Below are positions 33,090 to 42,321 of a DNA stretch of 64,000 nucleotides, piece by piece. This stretch comes from RGIG2206 sp045577615. Lineage in GTDB: Bacteria; Bacillota; Clostridia; Oscillospirales; Acutalibacteraceae. Position 1 is the first letter of the stretch, and each line of letters starts with the position of its first letter. The stretch covers positions 1 through 64,000 of the forward strand of contig JAZNIT010000039.1 in NCBI GenBank assembly GCA_045577615.1. Direction: 5' to 3'. The notes beneath the pieces were generated by a model that was given only the letters and a program-made list of their open reading frames with translations, did not search any database and was not told where the DNA came from. Position numbers and translations under genes: made by a program.

Positions 33090-33626
33090 ATGAACAAAGC
33101 AATCAACCATTTTATAACCATAACCCGCCACCGCCACGCAGTAATTGGCCATTGCAAAAAAGCGGGCATTCTGTGGCAGGGCTTAAGGCACGACCTGTCT
33201 AAATACACCCCTACCGAATTTTCGGCAGGTGCAAAATATTACACGGGCACTCACAGCCCAAACGACGGTGAAAGAGCCGACAAGGGCTACTCCTCCGCTT
33301 GGATGCATCACAAAGGTCGCAACCGCCACCACTTCGAGTATTGGACTGATTATAATCCGCAGACCCGAGTGATGAGCCCCGTTAAAATGCCTGCCAAATA
33401 TGTGGCAGAGATGTTTTGTGACCGCGTGGCAGCCAGCAAAATCTACCAAGGCAAAAATTACGTCAACGCCCACCCCCTCGACTATTTTATGCGAGGCAAG
33501 GCGGTGCGCGTGATTCATCCTGAAACCTCCGATATGCTGGAGTATTTGCTCACAGTGTTGGCCAACGAGGGTGAGGATGCTGCATTTAAACTTGTAAAAG
33601 AAATTGTAAAAAGAAATGACTATTAA
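33090..33626 (+). CDS. DUF5662 family protein
   Basis: 178 residues with His/Asp clusters LRHDLSKYTPTEF and HHKGRNRHHFEYW that look like metal-binding, HD-like sites. Matches the small DUF5662 family found in Firmicutes and their phages; no reaction is established. Nine bases after the GH35 gene, with which it seems co-transcribed. Confidence 0.8.
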   Translation: MNKAINHFITITRHRHAVIGHCKKAGILWQGLRHDLSKYTPTEFSAGAKYYTGTHSPNDGERADKGYSSAWMHHKGRNRHHFEYWTDYNPQTRVMSPVKMPAKYVAEMFCDRVAASKIYQGKNYVNAHPLDYFMRGKAVRVIHPETSDMLEYLLTVLANEGEDAAFKLVKEIVKRNDY

Positions 33627-33638
33627 AAGGTGAAAAAA

Positions 33639-35087
33639 ATGAAACGCAGATTACTTGCGCTTATAGTTGCGCTTGTAATGATTTTTCTTATGGGCTGCTC
33701 GTCCCAACAAGCAGACAGCAGCTCCAATCCAACCGAAAGCAAGGCAGATGTTTCAAGCGTCGAGCCTTTGGTTAATATTGCCCTTGTTGGCGATGCAAAC
33801 ATAACCCTTGAAGCGGGGCAGGAATATATTGAGCAGGGTGCCGTCGCCGAGGATAACTCACAAGTTATCGTTTCGGGCGAGGTTAATACCGCCAAAGCAG
33901 GGGAGTATGTCGTTACCTACACCTCAAGCACTCCCGGCGCTGCAAAAATCGAGCGCAAGATAACCGTAACCGATAATCAGCCCCCTGTAATCAAGCTTGT
34001 GGGCAACACAAAAACCACCATATCTGTCGAAAGCTTTTACAAAGAGCTGGGTGCTACGGTAACCGATCTTGGCGACCCCAATGTCAAGTGTACTGCGAAA
34101 CGCTCCAAAACCCAAGGCGGCAGCTTTACCGTCACTTATACCGCCACCGACTTTTCGGGCAATACCGCCTCGGTTACACGCACCGTAACCATCAAGGATA
34201 TTGTTGCACCAAGCATCAAGTTGGTTGGCAGCACGGATATGTATGTGATGCGTGACACCGCTTATGTAGAGGGTGGCTATTCGGCAAGCGACGACCTTGA
34301 TGGCAATATAACCTCCTCGGTTGCCGTCAGCGGATGGGTAAACACAGCCGTTTGCGGCGCTTATAATGTAACCTACAGTGTCACCGATAAGGCTGGCAAT
34401 GTAGGCACCGCTACCCGAACAGTTCACGTTTATTCAGCTCAATCCGATTGCCCCGACAGAGTCTACCTCACCTTTGATGATGGCCCCAATTCAACCATCA
34501 CACCACAGGTGCTGGATGCTCTCAAACGCAACGGAGTCAAGGCAACCTTCTTTATAATTAACTACCCGGAGAGCCGCAAGGCGCTCGTGCAGCGAATAGT
34601 CAACGAGGGTCATACCCTTGCCATTCACTCATACAGCCACGATTATGCCACTTGCTACGCTTCCGATGCTGCATATATGAACGGATTACAGATTATGCAC
34701 GATAAAATTCTTGCTGACACAGGCTACGATGCCAAAATCATCCGTTTCCCGGGTGGCACGTCAAACACCAAAAGCAAACAATATTGCACAGGCATAATGT
34801 CCCGCCTTACCCAATCAACCCTTGCCGCAGGCTATATTTATTTCGATTGGAATATTGATTCGGGCGATGCTTCAGGCAACGGAGTTGCCTCTTCAACCAT
34901 CGCAAACAATGTTAAAAACGGACTAAGGCGCAACCGCAACAATGTTGTGCTTATGCACGACGCTTACGGCAAAAGCACAACCGTGCAAGCCCTTGATGAT
35001 ATAATCAATTATTGCAAGGCCAACGGCTATGCGATATTGCCAATTACTACTGACACTCTTCCGGTAAGGCACAGTGCAAAAAATTAA
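33639..35087 (+). CDS. Lipid-anchored polysaccharide deacetylase with Ig-like repeats
   Basis: 482 residues. Signal peptide and lipobox MGCS (Cys about 22); three bacterial Ig-like (DUF5011-type) repeats at about 45-115, 115-190 and 190-268, each closing with a VTD/VKD-type strand (ITVTDNQPP, VTIKDIVAP, VHVYSAQ); then a NodB deacetylase with TFDDGPN (metal Asp-Asp), HSYSHDY and RFPGG (about 275-480). Expected to remove acetyl groups from peptidoglycan or another surface glycan. ATG 33639 is spaced correctly from AAAAGG. Confidence 0.9.
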   Translation: MKRRLLALIVALVMIFLMGCSSQQADSSSNPTESKADVSSVEPLVNIALVGDANITLEAGQEYIEQGAVAEDNSQVIVSGEVNTAKAGEYVVTYTSSTPGAAKIERKITVTDNQPPVIKLVGNTKTTISVESFYKELGATVTDLGDPNVKCTAKRSKTQGGSFTVTYTATDFSGNTASVTRTVTIKDIVAPSIKLVGSTDMYVMRDTAYVEGGYSASDDLDGNITSSVAVSGWVNTAVCGAYNVTYSVTDKAGNVGTATRTVHVYSAQSDCPDRVYLTFDDGPNSTITPQVLDALKRNGVKATFFIINYPESRKALVQRIVNEGHTLAIHSYSHDYATCYASDAAYMNGLQIMHDKILADTGYDAKIIRFPGGTSNTKSKQYCTGIMSRLTQSTLAAGYIYFDWNIDSGDASGNGVASSTIANNVKNGLRRNRNNVVLMHDAYGKSTTVQALDDIINYCKANGYAILPITTDTLPVRHSAKN

Positions 35088-35103
35088 CTCGGGTGACTAA
35101 ATA

Positions 35104-35967
35104 ATGTATCAGATTGTAAAAAAAGAAATATTAAATCCAACTGTAACAAGTATGTATATTAAAGCTCCTCTTGTAGCCGCCAAAGCACAGGCAGGTCAGT
35201 TTATCATATTGCGTGTTGATGAAAACGGCGAGCGTATTCCCCTCACTATTGCCGGCTATGACCGTCAAAACGGCGTGGTAAGAATTATTTTTCAAATTGT
35301 GGGCGCTACCACTAAGCTGCTTAACAGCAAAAATGAAGGGGAGTATATATCCGATTTTGTTGGCCCTCTTGGCAATCCGACCGAAACCGAAGGCTTAAAA
35401 AAGGTATGTGTTGTCGGCGGCGGAGTGGGCTGTGCAATAGCTCTCCCCGTAGTTCAGGCCTTAAAAGAGAATGACTGTCAAGTCACATCCATCATCGGCT
35501 TCAGATCAAAGGATCTTGTGATTTTGCAAGACGAGTTTGAGCAAATCAGCGACAAATACGTTTTGGTAACTGATGATGGCAGCGCAGGCCAAAAGGGCAA
35601 TGTGTGTGCACCTCTTAATCAAATGCTTCAAAATGGCGAGAACTTTGACAAGGTGATTACAATCGGACCGCTTGTTATGATGAAATTTGTTACCGAGGCA
35701 GTGCGCCCCACCGGCATACCTTGTGTTGTTTCCATGAATCCCATAATGATTGATGGAACGGGTATGTGCGGCGGTTGCCGTCTTACCCTTAATCAGGATG
35801 GCACACGGGTTGTAAAATTTGCTTGTGTTGACGGTCCGGATTTTGATGGCTATCTGGTCGATTTTGATGAGGCTGCAATGCGCAACGGTATGTATTCCGA
35901 TTTTGAGCATCACGCTTATGAGTCGACCTGCAACCTGCTTAATAAGGAGGTTGAGAATAATGCCTAA
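35104..35967 (+). CDS. nfnA: NfnA: NADH-dependent ferredoxin:NADP+ oxidoreductase small subunit
   Basis: 287-residue FNR-like subunit: FAD domain with IPLTIAGYD, NAD domain with VVGGGVGCAIALPVVQALK, and a C-terminal [2Fe-2S] site GTGMCGGCR...C. Pairs with NfnB for flavin-based bifurcation that couples NADH and reduced ferredoxin to NADP+ reduction. It overlaps nfnB by eight bases. The same subunits are often annotated as sulfide dehydrogenase or glutamate-synthase-associated; the gene pair favours Nfn. Confidence 0.88.
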   Translation: MYQIVKKEILNPTVTSMYIKAPLVAAKAQAGQFIILRVDENGERIPLTIAGYDRQNGVVRIIFQIVGATTKLLNSKNEGEYISDFVGPLGNPTETEGLKKVCVVGGGVGCAIALPVVQALKENDCQVTSIIGFRSKDLVILQDEFEQISDKYVLVTDDGSAGQKGNVCAPLNQMLQNGENFDKVITIGPLVMMKFVTEAVRPTGIPCVVSMNPIMIDGTGMCGGCRLTLNQDGTRVVKFACVDGPDFDGYLVDFDEAAMRNGMYSDFEHHAYESTCNLLNKEVENNA

Positions 35968-37372
35968 TATGACACTTAAAAGGAATGATATGCCCACTCA
36001 GCCTCCAAAAGAAAGAATCAAAAACTTCAGCGAGGTTGCTCTTGGCTATACACAACAAGCTACTATTAACGAGGCCGAGCGTTGTCTTAATTGTAAAAAT
36101 CCCCCTTGCGTCAGCGGTTGCCCCGTAAATGTGAGCATCCCCGATTTTATAAGCAAAATCAAAGAGGGAAATTTTGATGCAGCTTATGATGTTATAGCGC
36201 AAAGTTCTGCATTGCCTGCCGTCTGTGGCAGAGTCTGCCCGCAGGAAACTCAGTGTGAGGCAAAATGTGTGCGCGGCATAAAGGGCGAGGCTGTGGCAAT
36301 TGGCAGATTGGAGCGCTTCGTGGCCGATTATCATAACGATAATGCAAAACCTCAAGATATCGGGCTTAAAACAAACGATATAAAGGTTGCGGTGGTGGGC
36401 TCAGGCCCTGCAGGCCTTACTTGTGCGGGCGATCTGGCCCGATACGGATACAAGGTTACCGTTTTTGAAGCGCTACATACAGCAGGCGGAGTTTTGGTCT
36501 ATGGCATTCCCGAGTTCCGCTTGCCCAAATCAATCGTTCAAAAAGAAATTGACAACCTTACCCAAAAGGGTGTAGAGGTTACAACCAATGTAGTTATCGG
36601 TAAAACTCTTATGGTTGACGAACTGTTTGAGATGGGCTACAAGGCCGTCTTTATCGGTTCCGGCGCAGGGCTTCCCAATTTTATGGGCATCCCGGGCGAA
36701 GCCTATAAGGGTGTCTATTCGGCCAACGAATTTTTGACCCGTGCAAACCTTATGAAATCCTATTTAGATGATGCTACCACTCCCATAATGAAGGGGGGCA
36801 GGGTGGCCGTTGTTGGCGGCGGTAATGTAGCGATGGATGCTGCCCGAACCGCTTTGCGCCTTGGTGCACAGCAGGTATATATCGTATATCGTCGTTCAAT
36901 GGATGAACTTCCCGCAAGAAAAGAGGAGGTTGAGCATGCTATTGAAGAGGGTGTTCAATTCAATCTTCTTTGCAATCCTACCGAGATATTGGGCTATAAT
37001 GATACCGACAATCCACGCAGTGCTAAAAACGGATTTGTAATAGGCATTAAATGTGTAAAAATGCGCTTGGGTGAACCCGATGAGCGCGGCAGAAGGTCAC
37101 CGATAGTCATCCCTGACAGTGATTTTGTTTTAGATGTTGATAGCGTTATTATGGCTATCGGCACCTCTCCCAATCCGCTTATTAAAAACACCACCGACGG
37201 CCTCGAGGTTAATCGCCGCAGCGGCATCGTTGTAACCGAAGAAACGGGTGCAACCACCAAAGCAGGTGTGTATGCAGGCGGCGATGCAGTAACAGGCGCC
37301 GCAACCGTAATATCGGCAATGGGCGCAGGTAAAAAGGCTGCAAAGGCTATCCACGAATATCTGAATAAATAA
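35960..37372 (+). CDS. nfnB: NfnB: glutamate synthase small chain-like oxidoreductase
   Basis: 470 residues. An N-terminal two [4Fe-4S] domain (CLNCKNPPCVSGCPV and CGRVCPQETQCEAKCV, about 38-110) precedes two dinucleotide-binding domains (VVGSGPAGLTCAGDLA and VVGGGNVAMDAARTAL) and the FAD-site ending GVYAGGDAVTG. The start is ATG 35960, after AAGGAGG and inside the nfnA end. No large GltB subunit gene is adjacent, supporting the Nfn role over glutamate synthase. Confidence 0.9.
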   Translation: MPNMTLKRNDMPTQPPKERIKNFSEVALGYTQQATINEAERCLNCKNPPCVSGCPVNVSIPDFISKIKEGNFDAAYDVIAQSSALPAVCGRVCPQETQCEAKCVRGIKGEAVAIGRLERFVADYHNDNAKPQDIGLKTNDIKVAVVGSGPAGLTCAGDLARYGYKVTVFEALHTAGGVLVYGIPEFRLPKSIVQKEIDNLTQKGVEVTTNVVIGKTLMVDELFEMGYKAVFIGSGAGLPNFMGIPGEAYKGVYSANEFLTRANLMKSYLDDATTPIMKGGRVAVVGGGNVAMDAARTALRLGAQQVYIVYRRSMDELPARKEEVEHAIEEGVQFNLLCNPTEILGYNDTDNPRSAKNGFVIGIKCVKMRLGEPDERGRRSPIVIPDSDFVLDVDSVIMAIGTSPNPLIKNTTDGLEVNRRSGIVVTEETGATTKAGVYAGGDAVTGAATVISAMGAGKKAAKAIHEYLNK

Positions 37373-37421
37373 CGAAGCGATTGCAGCGTAATATTTAAGC
37401 ATAAAAAAGAGCCTCCGTTTA

Positions 37422-37697
37422 GGGAGTTGTGATTAGGGACGAAATCGGTTTTGGAACCTAATTTTGCCTCATCGTTTCGCCTTTGCCTTTGTAATACACA
37501 AAGTATTACTGCAGGCTTCAGGCATTACGAATGAAACAAAATTATTTGTTACAAAACTGCAAGCACCTAAAACAGATGAATTTTTGATAGAACAAAAGGC
37601 AAAACACCGCAGTAACGCTGTCGCGTACTGCGGTGTTTTAACAATTGGTCTGCAAAAAGTCGCTGTTTTAGGCAAATTATCCCTAACCATAGCTCCC
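37422..37697 (-). mobile_element. MITE-like element, copy 2 (inverted)
   Basis: 276-bp copy of the element at 10283-10557 in reverse orientation, with the same terminal repeats (GGGAGTTGTGATTAGGG at the left end here) and long exactly shared internal stretches. The long 19-bp hairpin of copy 1 is partly degenerate here, and the 14-bp CACCGCAGTA hairpin is intact. It lies between the converging nfnB and phosphohexomutase genes, between partial arms GCCTCCG and CGGAG. It fills the 344-base gap; nothing else is seen there. Confidence 0.8.
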
Positions 37698-37716
37698 TTT
37701 TGGCGGAGACTTAATC

Positions 37717-39222
37717 TTATTTAAGGTAGTTAGTAAGGGGAGAGATGTCAACGCCATCAATTTTTCCAAAGAACTCTGCAAGTCCCTCTGCAATCTTCTT
37801 GCAGCCGCCCTCACTGTCACTTTCAATGTTAAGGGGCATTACGGGGTCGTGTACAGAAAGTCTGAGCAAGAACCAACCGTCACCCTCATCGCAATAAACG
37901 CGAATGCCCTCGCGATTATCGTCGGCAATGTGCCAGCCGTCCTTTGCGGCACTGTAACTTTCAAGGGCTGCGATAACCTTTTGACCCAAGCTTTTGAAAT
38001 CCTCCTCGGTGATGTCAAGTCGAATTTCGGCACGGTCAACGGGCTCCTTAAGGGTAGCGGTCAAATCGTTGATGGATTTGCCCTCTTTCTTAAGCTGTGC
38101 CATCTTGATAACAATGCGGGTGATGAGATATGCACCGTCGTCAAGGAAGAAGTTGTTTCTGAATGCAGCGTGTCCCGAGGTTTCAATAGCCAGGGGGCAG
38201 ACGGTGCCCTCTGCGGTCAGGCGAATAGCCTCGTCGATAACGTTCTTGTAGCCTCTGCGGTAGCGATAATGGTGGCCACCCAAATCCTCTTCAATAAAGG
38301 CTTTCAGTCCGCTTGAGGTAACCGAGTCGGTAACAATGGTGCCGCCCTCGCAATCCTCAAGAGCCAAAACCGAAGCAAGGGCAACCAAACGGTTGCGGTT
38401 GATTTCGGTGCCGTCGGGGCCAACCGCACCTGCACGGTCAACATCGGTATCGAAGATAATGCCCAAATCAGCCTTAGCATCAAGGGTAGCCTTGCAGGCG
38501 CACTCCATAGCATATTGATTTTCGGGGTTGGGGATATGGTTGGGGAACATACCGTCGGGCTCAAGATTGATAGAGCCTGAAATGTCTGCACCCAAAGGAG
38601 CAAGCACGTTGGTGGCATAAAATCCGCCTGCGCCGTTGCCTGCGTCAACAACAAGGTGCAAGCCTTCAAGAGGCTTGGCATTAGCGTCAACACCCAAAGC
38701 ATCAGTAATCATCTTACGCAAATAGGTTGCGTATGTATCCAAAAAGTTCAAGGGCTTAATTTTGCCAAAGGTAGCAACCTTATACAAGGTTTCGTTTTCG
38801 GCATAGCCAATGATTTCGCTGATGTCCTTGCCGTCAAGACCGCCATCGCGGGTAAAGAACTTAAGTCCGTTACGGTTAAATGGATGGTGGCTTGCTGTGA
38901 TGGATATAGCGGCATCGCATCCGGTAAGCACTGTGGTCATAAACATAGCGGGAGTGGTGCAAAGACCGCAGTCATATACAGTCATACCCGACTTATTCAA
39001 GGCAGCGATAACGGCATTGTGAATTCGTGGGCCCGAGATACGGCAGTCGTGGCCAACGGCAACAACCGTCTGATCAGGAAAGCCCTTCTTCATAAGCCAT
39101 GTTGCAAAAGCGCGCACAATAAGGTTGATGACATTATCGGTCAGCTCGATAGGTTGACCAACAACACCGTCACAAGCAACACCTCTTATGTCGGTACCAC
39201 TTTTTAACTTCTTAAGTTCCAT
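37717..39222 (-). CDS. Phosphomannomutase/phosphoglucomutase
   Basis: 501-residue alpha-D-phosphohexomutase. The phosphoserine loop SITASHHPFNRNG (about 96-108), metal loop IIFDTDVDRAG (about 252-262) and sugar loop (LAIETSGHAAFRN, Glu-x-Ser-Gly-His) are present. It interconverts hexose 1- and 6-phosphates for nucleotide sugars or glycogen; the sugar preference cannot be read. ATG 39222 follows AAAGGATG at about 12 bases. Eight bases downstream of an ABC ATPase gene. Confidence 0.9.
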   Translation of the reverse strand: MELKKLKSGTDIRGVACDGVVGQPIELTDNVINLIVRAFATWLMKKGFPDQTVVAVGHDCRISGPRIHNAVIAALNKSGMTVYDCGLCTTPAMFMTTVLTGCDAAISITASHHPFNRNGLKFFTRDGGLDGKDISEIIGYAENETLYKVATFGKIKPLNFLDTYATYLRKMITDALGVDANAKPLEGLHLVVDAGNGAGGFYATNVLAPLGADISGSINLEPDGMFPNHIPNPENQYAMECACKATLDAKADLGIIFDTDVDRAGAVGPDGTEINRNRLVALASVLALEDCEGGTIVTDSVTSSGLKAFIEEDLGGHHYRYRRGYKNVIDEAIRLTAEGTVCPLAIETSGHAAFRNNFFLDDGAYLITRIVIKMAQLKKEGKSINDLTATLKEPVDRAEIRLDITEEDFKSLGQKVIAALESYSAAKDGWHIADDNREGIRVYCDEGDGWFLLRLSVHDPVMPLNIESDSEGGCKKIAEGLAEFFGKIDGVDISPLTNYLK

Positions 39223-39230
39223 TATAAAAA

Positions 39231-39905
39231 TCATCCTTTCTGATGCAAATGGCCCGCTTCAATGTGAAGCACGCGGTCGGCGGAATTTGCAAGAGATATA
39301 TCGTGGGTTATGGCTATAACAGTACCACCCTCTCGGGCAATCTGTTTTAGAATCTTAATTATTTCGTCCCGACTGTCGCAGTCAAGACTGCCCGTCGGCT
39401 CGTCGGCCAAAATGATGTCGGGCTGTGATGCAATTGCGCGGGCGATGGCAACACGCTGTCGTTGACCACCGCTTAAAGCGTGGGGCAGATGACGGGCGCG
39501 GTCAATCAGACCAACCTGTTCCAAAGCAAGCCTTGCCGCCTTGCGCCTTTCGGCAGAGGGGACACCTCTGTAATAGAGAGGCAACCATACGTTTTCCTCT
39601 GCAGTTAACTCGCTCACCAAATCGCAGCTTTGAAAAACAAAACCGATTGAGCGGTTGCGCAGCCGCGCCAATTTGGCACCCTTTAATTTTGATACATCTT
39701 CTCCTATTAAATAATACATCCCAAAGCTCTGTCTGTCAAGGCAACCGAGAATATTCATAAGGGTAGATTTGCCCGACCCAGAGGGACCTGTAATAGCCAC
39801 AAATTCACCCTTATACACCGAAAAAGTGGCGTTTTCAAGGGCTTTTATGGTGTTTTTGCCCTTTTTATAGGTTTTTGAAAGGTTTTTGGCCTCTATAATT
39901 TTCAT
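39231..39905 (-). CDS. ABC transporter ATP-binding protein (MacB/LolD type)
   Basis: 224 residues with Walker A GPSGSGKST, Q-loop FVFQSCDL, signature LSGGQRQRVAIARA and Walker B IILADEPTGSLD. The subtype usually works with FtsX/MacB-like permeases in export of lipids, peptides or antibiotics. No permease gene is adjacent; the next gene is a phosphohexomutase. It may partner a distant permease. Confidence 0.9.
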   Translation of the reverse strand: MKIIEAKNLSKTYKKGKNTIKALENATFSVYKGEFVAITGPSGSGKSTLMNILGCLDRQSFGMYYLIGEDVSKLKGAKLARLRNRSIGFVFQSCDLVSELTAEENVWLPLYYRGVPSAERRKAARLALEQVGLIDRARHLPHALSGGQRQRVAIARAIASQPDIILADEPTGSLDCDSRDEIIKILKQIAREGGTVIAITHDISLANSADRVLHIEAGHLHQKG

Positions 39906-39933
39906 AAAATATCACCTAAAAATCTAAAAAATT

Positions 39934-39963
39934 TTTATATCAAAAATCAAAAAATTATTGCAA
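39934..39963 (-). promoter_or_regulatory. Probable promoter for the ABC ATPase gene
   Basis: TTGCAA, 18-bp spacer, TATAAA on the minus strand in an AT-rich gap. Confidence 0.5.
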
Positions 39964-40074
39964 AATATGTTTTTATTATGCCTTTTGGTCAAATTATTAT
40001 TAAAAAATTCAAAATCGACCCTTTTATCGACCTTTTTAAAGTGGGCCATCCGCCATCCGTCAAAAGTGAATGTG

Positions 40075-40103
40075 TTGACTTTAAGGATGGGTTGGTGTAT
40101 AAT
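40075..40103 (+). promoter_or_regulatory. SigA promoter for the LCP gene
   Basis: TTGACT, 17-bp spacer, TATAAT, with a leader of about 55 bases. Confidence 0.8.
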
Positions 40104-40164
40104 ATGAAAGCTTATGTAAATTTTTAAACATACAATGCTTTTCATTGTGAGGAGTTAATTTATA

Positions 40165-41247
40165 ATGACCAAAAAAAATCCCGACAGCGAAAATTACGAC
40201 CTTAATCAGTATCGTAAAAAAAGCAATCAGCGCCGCCGTAAGAAAAAGGTGAGCGTTGCTAAAATAATTCTCATCGTTGCATGCTCACTGATCATTTTGA
40301 TGATCGGCTTGGGTGTGGGCGGTTACGCCTATCTGCACAGTATGCTCAACCGTGTCGACCGCGACAATTCAGGTATGGACGTGTCGGTAGATGCCGAGGT
40401 ACAAAAAACCTTTGAGGATTACAAAAACATTGCCCTTTTAGGCATTGATACCCGCGAAAATGACGACGAGGGCCGTTCAGATGCTATTATAATTCTCACC
40501 CTCGACTCGGTGCACGACAAGATAAAGATGACCTCAATTGCCCGTGATACCTATGTTGAGATTATGCGTGAAAACGGCAAAATCAAAAAGGATAAAATCA
40601 CCCACGCCTATATGTACGGCAAGGCTCCCATGGCGGTGGATACTCTTAACCGCAATTTTGAGCTTAACATCACCGACTATGTAAGCATCAATTTTTACGG
40701 CTTTGTGGAGATTATTGATGAAATTGGCGGCGTATGGGTTGACGTCAGCTCCGCTGAGCGCAGGGTAATGAACAAAAATATTGCCACTATGCGCAAAGAA
40801 ACCAAAATCAAGTGCGAAAACGTAACCAAATCGGGCTATCAGCTTTTGTCAGGTGCTCAAGCCCTTGTTTACTCCCGTGACCGCGACACAGGCTCTGATA
40901 TTGAGCGAGGCGGCCGTCAGCGCGAGGTGCTCGCGGCAATGTTTGATCAGGTTAAAAACAAAAGCCTTACCGAGCTTGTTTCCATTTGCGGCACCATACT
41001 TGACAACTGCACAACCTCAATGACCAACGGTGAAATGATCGACATTGGCCAATGGGCGCTTCGCTCCAAGCCTACTATCGAAAATCTCGGTCTGCCCGAT
41101 GAAAGCTGCAAGGCTTCGGGCAAAACCATCGGCGGCATATGGTACTTCGTTTACGATATCGACTTTGCCGCTAAAAAGATTCACGATTTCATTCTCGAAA
41201 CGGGCGATTACGTAGACCCCGCTTCATCTATTACCTCATCAAAATGA
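40165..41247 (+). CDS. LytR-CpsA-Psr (LCP) family protein
   Basis: 360 residues: a strongly basic cytoplasmic tail, one membrane span (AKIILIVACSLIILMIGLGV, about 32-55), then the LCP domain with IALLGIDTRENDDEGRSDAIIILTLD and a conserved Arg-rich SRDRDTGSDIERGGRQREVL segment. LCP enzymes transfer undecaprenyl-linked glycopolymers onto peptidoglycan outside the membrane. A stand-alone gene with its own promoter and terminator. Confidence 0.93.
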   Translation: MTKKNPDSENYDLNQYRKKSNQRRRKKKVSVAKIILIVACSLIILMIGLGVGGYAYLHSMLNRVDRDNSGMDVSVDAEVQKTFEDYKNIALLGIDTRENDDEGRSDAIIILTLDSVHDKIKMTSIARDTYVEIMRENGKIKKDKITHAYMYGKAPMAVDTLNRNFELNITDYVSINFYGFVEIIDEIGGVWVDVSSAERRVMNKNIATMRKETKIKCENVTKSGYQLLSGAQALVYSRDRDTGSDIERGGRQREVLAAMFDQVKNKSLTELVSICGTILDNCTTSMTNGEMIDIGQWALRSKPTIENLGLPDESCKASGKTIGGIWYFVYDIDFAAKKIHDFILETGDYVDPASSITSSK

Positions 41248-41261
41248 TATTACGCTGAAAC

Positions 41262-41294
41262 TTGCTCTTAAAAGGACTTTTCTTTTAAGAGCAA
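41262..41294 (+). terminator. Terminator after the LCP gene
   Basis: Perfect 13-bp stem TTGCTCTTAAAAG/CTTTTAAGAGCAA followed by ATTTTA. Confidence 0.8.
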
Positions 41295-41319
41295 ATTTTA
41301 CCCTTAAGGAAGTGAAAAA

Positions 41320-42276
41320 ATGCAGGGCAAACTGCTTAGTTTGTGCATAGACACCCATCCCTACGACGACCGCCTTGCCGAGTGCCTTGACTCGGTGGTA
41401 ATAATGGAAAACGCCCATCAGCTTGACCTGCTTGTGGTTGTCAACTCAGACGATGATACAGCCATCGGGCTTTTGCAAGCCTACGATGAAAAATATCCCA
41501 ATATAATTCGCATTCTCCATCGCGACGAGTCACAGCCTGTAATCAACCAATGCGCCGCAGCTGCCTTTGGCAAGTACCTGCGCGTCGTGGGTGCCGATTG
41601 CGTTGTTGAGCCGCTGGGTATGGATGGGCTGATACGCTTTCTTTCTGATTGCGATGACGATGTCGTTTTGCACGGCTGCACGGTTATCGATAACTCAACA
41701 GGCACCAGAAACTCCTACAGCGCACCTTTGGGGCTTTTAGGTCACGGTGCCAAAATCGAAGACTGCGCCCATTTGATTTCCACCGCCCCCTCACAAGCAA
41801 TGACGGTAAAAACAGAGATAGTCCTTCGCGGTGATGGTTTGACCTCCGGCGCCAACGATTATGCCGAGCTTTTTGTGGCAGGGCTTATGCAAGCCGAAAC
41901 CGTTGGCGGAATGGATGCCGACCTCTGCCGATTTTCAGCCCCCGTAACCTTTGCACAGGGGGATGCGGAATACCTTGATGGGGCTATATTCAGACTTGTT
42001 GAAATGCTGGCTATTTATACCGCCAACGATCGCCATTATCCTGCCGTTGCCAAGTGCATCGCCATAAGAATAGCCAACCTTGCCGCGGCTCGCTTAAGGC
42101 TGTGGCTGGCATTGGATTGCACTCCCAAAAATCAAGATGAAATCTATGCTTTTTTCAGCAAGCTTCGTCGCGCCAACAAAACGGTATTTGAAATCTTTTC
42201 AAACGATAAGTATGCAAAAAAATTGCGCATAGGCCGATTTATGTACCCCATCGTCGCACGGTTTTATCAAAAGTAA
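41320..42276 (+). CDS. Glycosyltransferase family 2-like protein
   Basis: 318 residues with a GT-A-like N-terminal half: LLSLCIDTHPYDDRLAECLDS, VVVNSDDDT (nucleotide-sugar Asp), and LRVVGADCVVEP in the place of the DxD region. It lacks a clear DxD (GADC instead), so activity is less certain. The C-terminal part is helical and ends with a basic patch. Placed after an LCP gene, so a surface-glycan role is plausible by context only. Confidence 0.7.
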   Translation: MQGKLLSLCIDTHPYDDRLAECLDSVVIMENAHQLDLLVVVNSDDDTAIGLLQAYDEKYPNIIRILHRDESQPVINQCAAAAFGKYLRVVGADCVVEPLGMDGLIRFLSDCDDDVVLHGCTVIDNSTGTRNSYSAPLGLLGHGAKIEDCAHLISTAPSQAMTVKTEIVLRGDGLTSGANDYAELFVAGLMQAETVGGMDADLCRFSAPVTFAQGDAEYLDGAIFRLVEMLAIYTANDRHYPAVAKCIAIRIANLAAARLRLWLALDCTPKNQDEIYAFFSKLRRANKTVFEIFSNDKYAKKLRIGRFMYPIVARFYQK

Positions 42277-42277
42277 T

Positions 42278-42321
42278 AAAATCCCTCTTTTGCGGAATAA
42301 TAGGCAAAAGGGGGATTTTTT
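42278..42321 (+). terminator. Terminator hairpin that also holds the spoVAC ribosome site
   Basis: Stem AAAATCCCTCTTTTGC/GCAAAAGGGGGATTTT with a T6 tract directly before the spoVAC ATG. The 3' arm contains AAGGGGGA, the only Shine-Dalgarno candidate for spoVAC, so the stem ends the glycosyltransferase message and hides the spoVAC ribosome site. Confidence 0.75.

Noticed and set aside
39924..40145. 73-codon minus-strand frame upstream of the LCP gene
   Set aside because: Very AT-rich, covers the LCP promoter, no ribosome site and no recognisable protein features.
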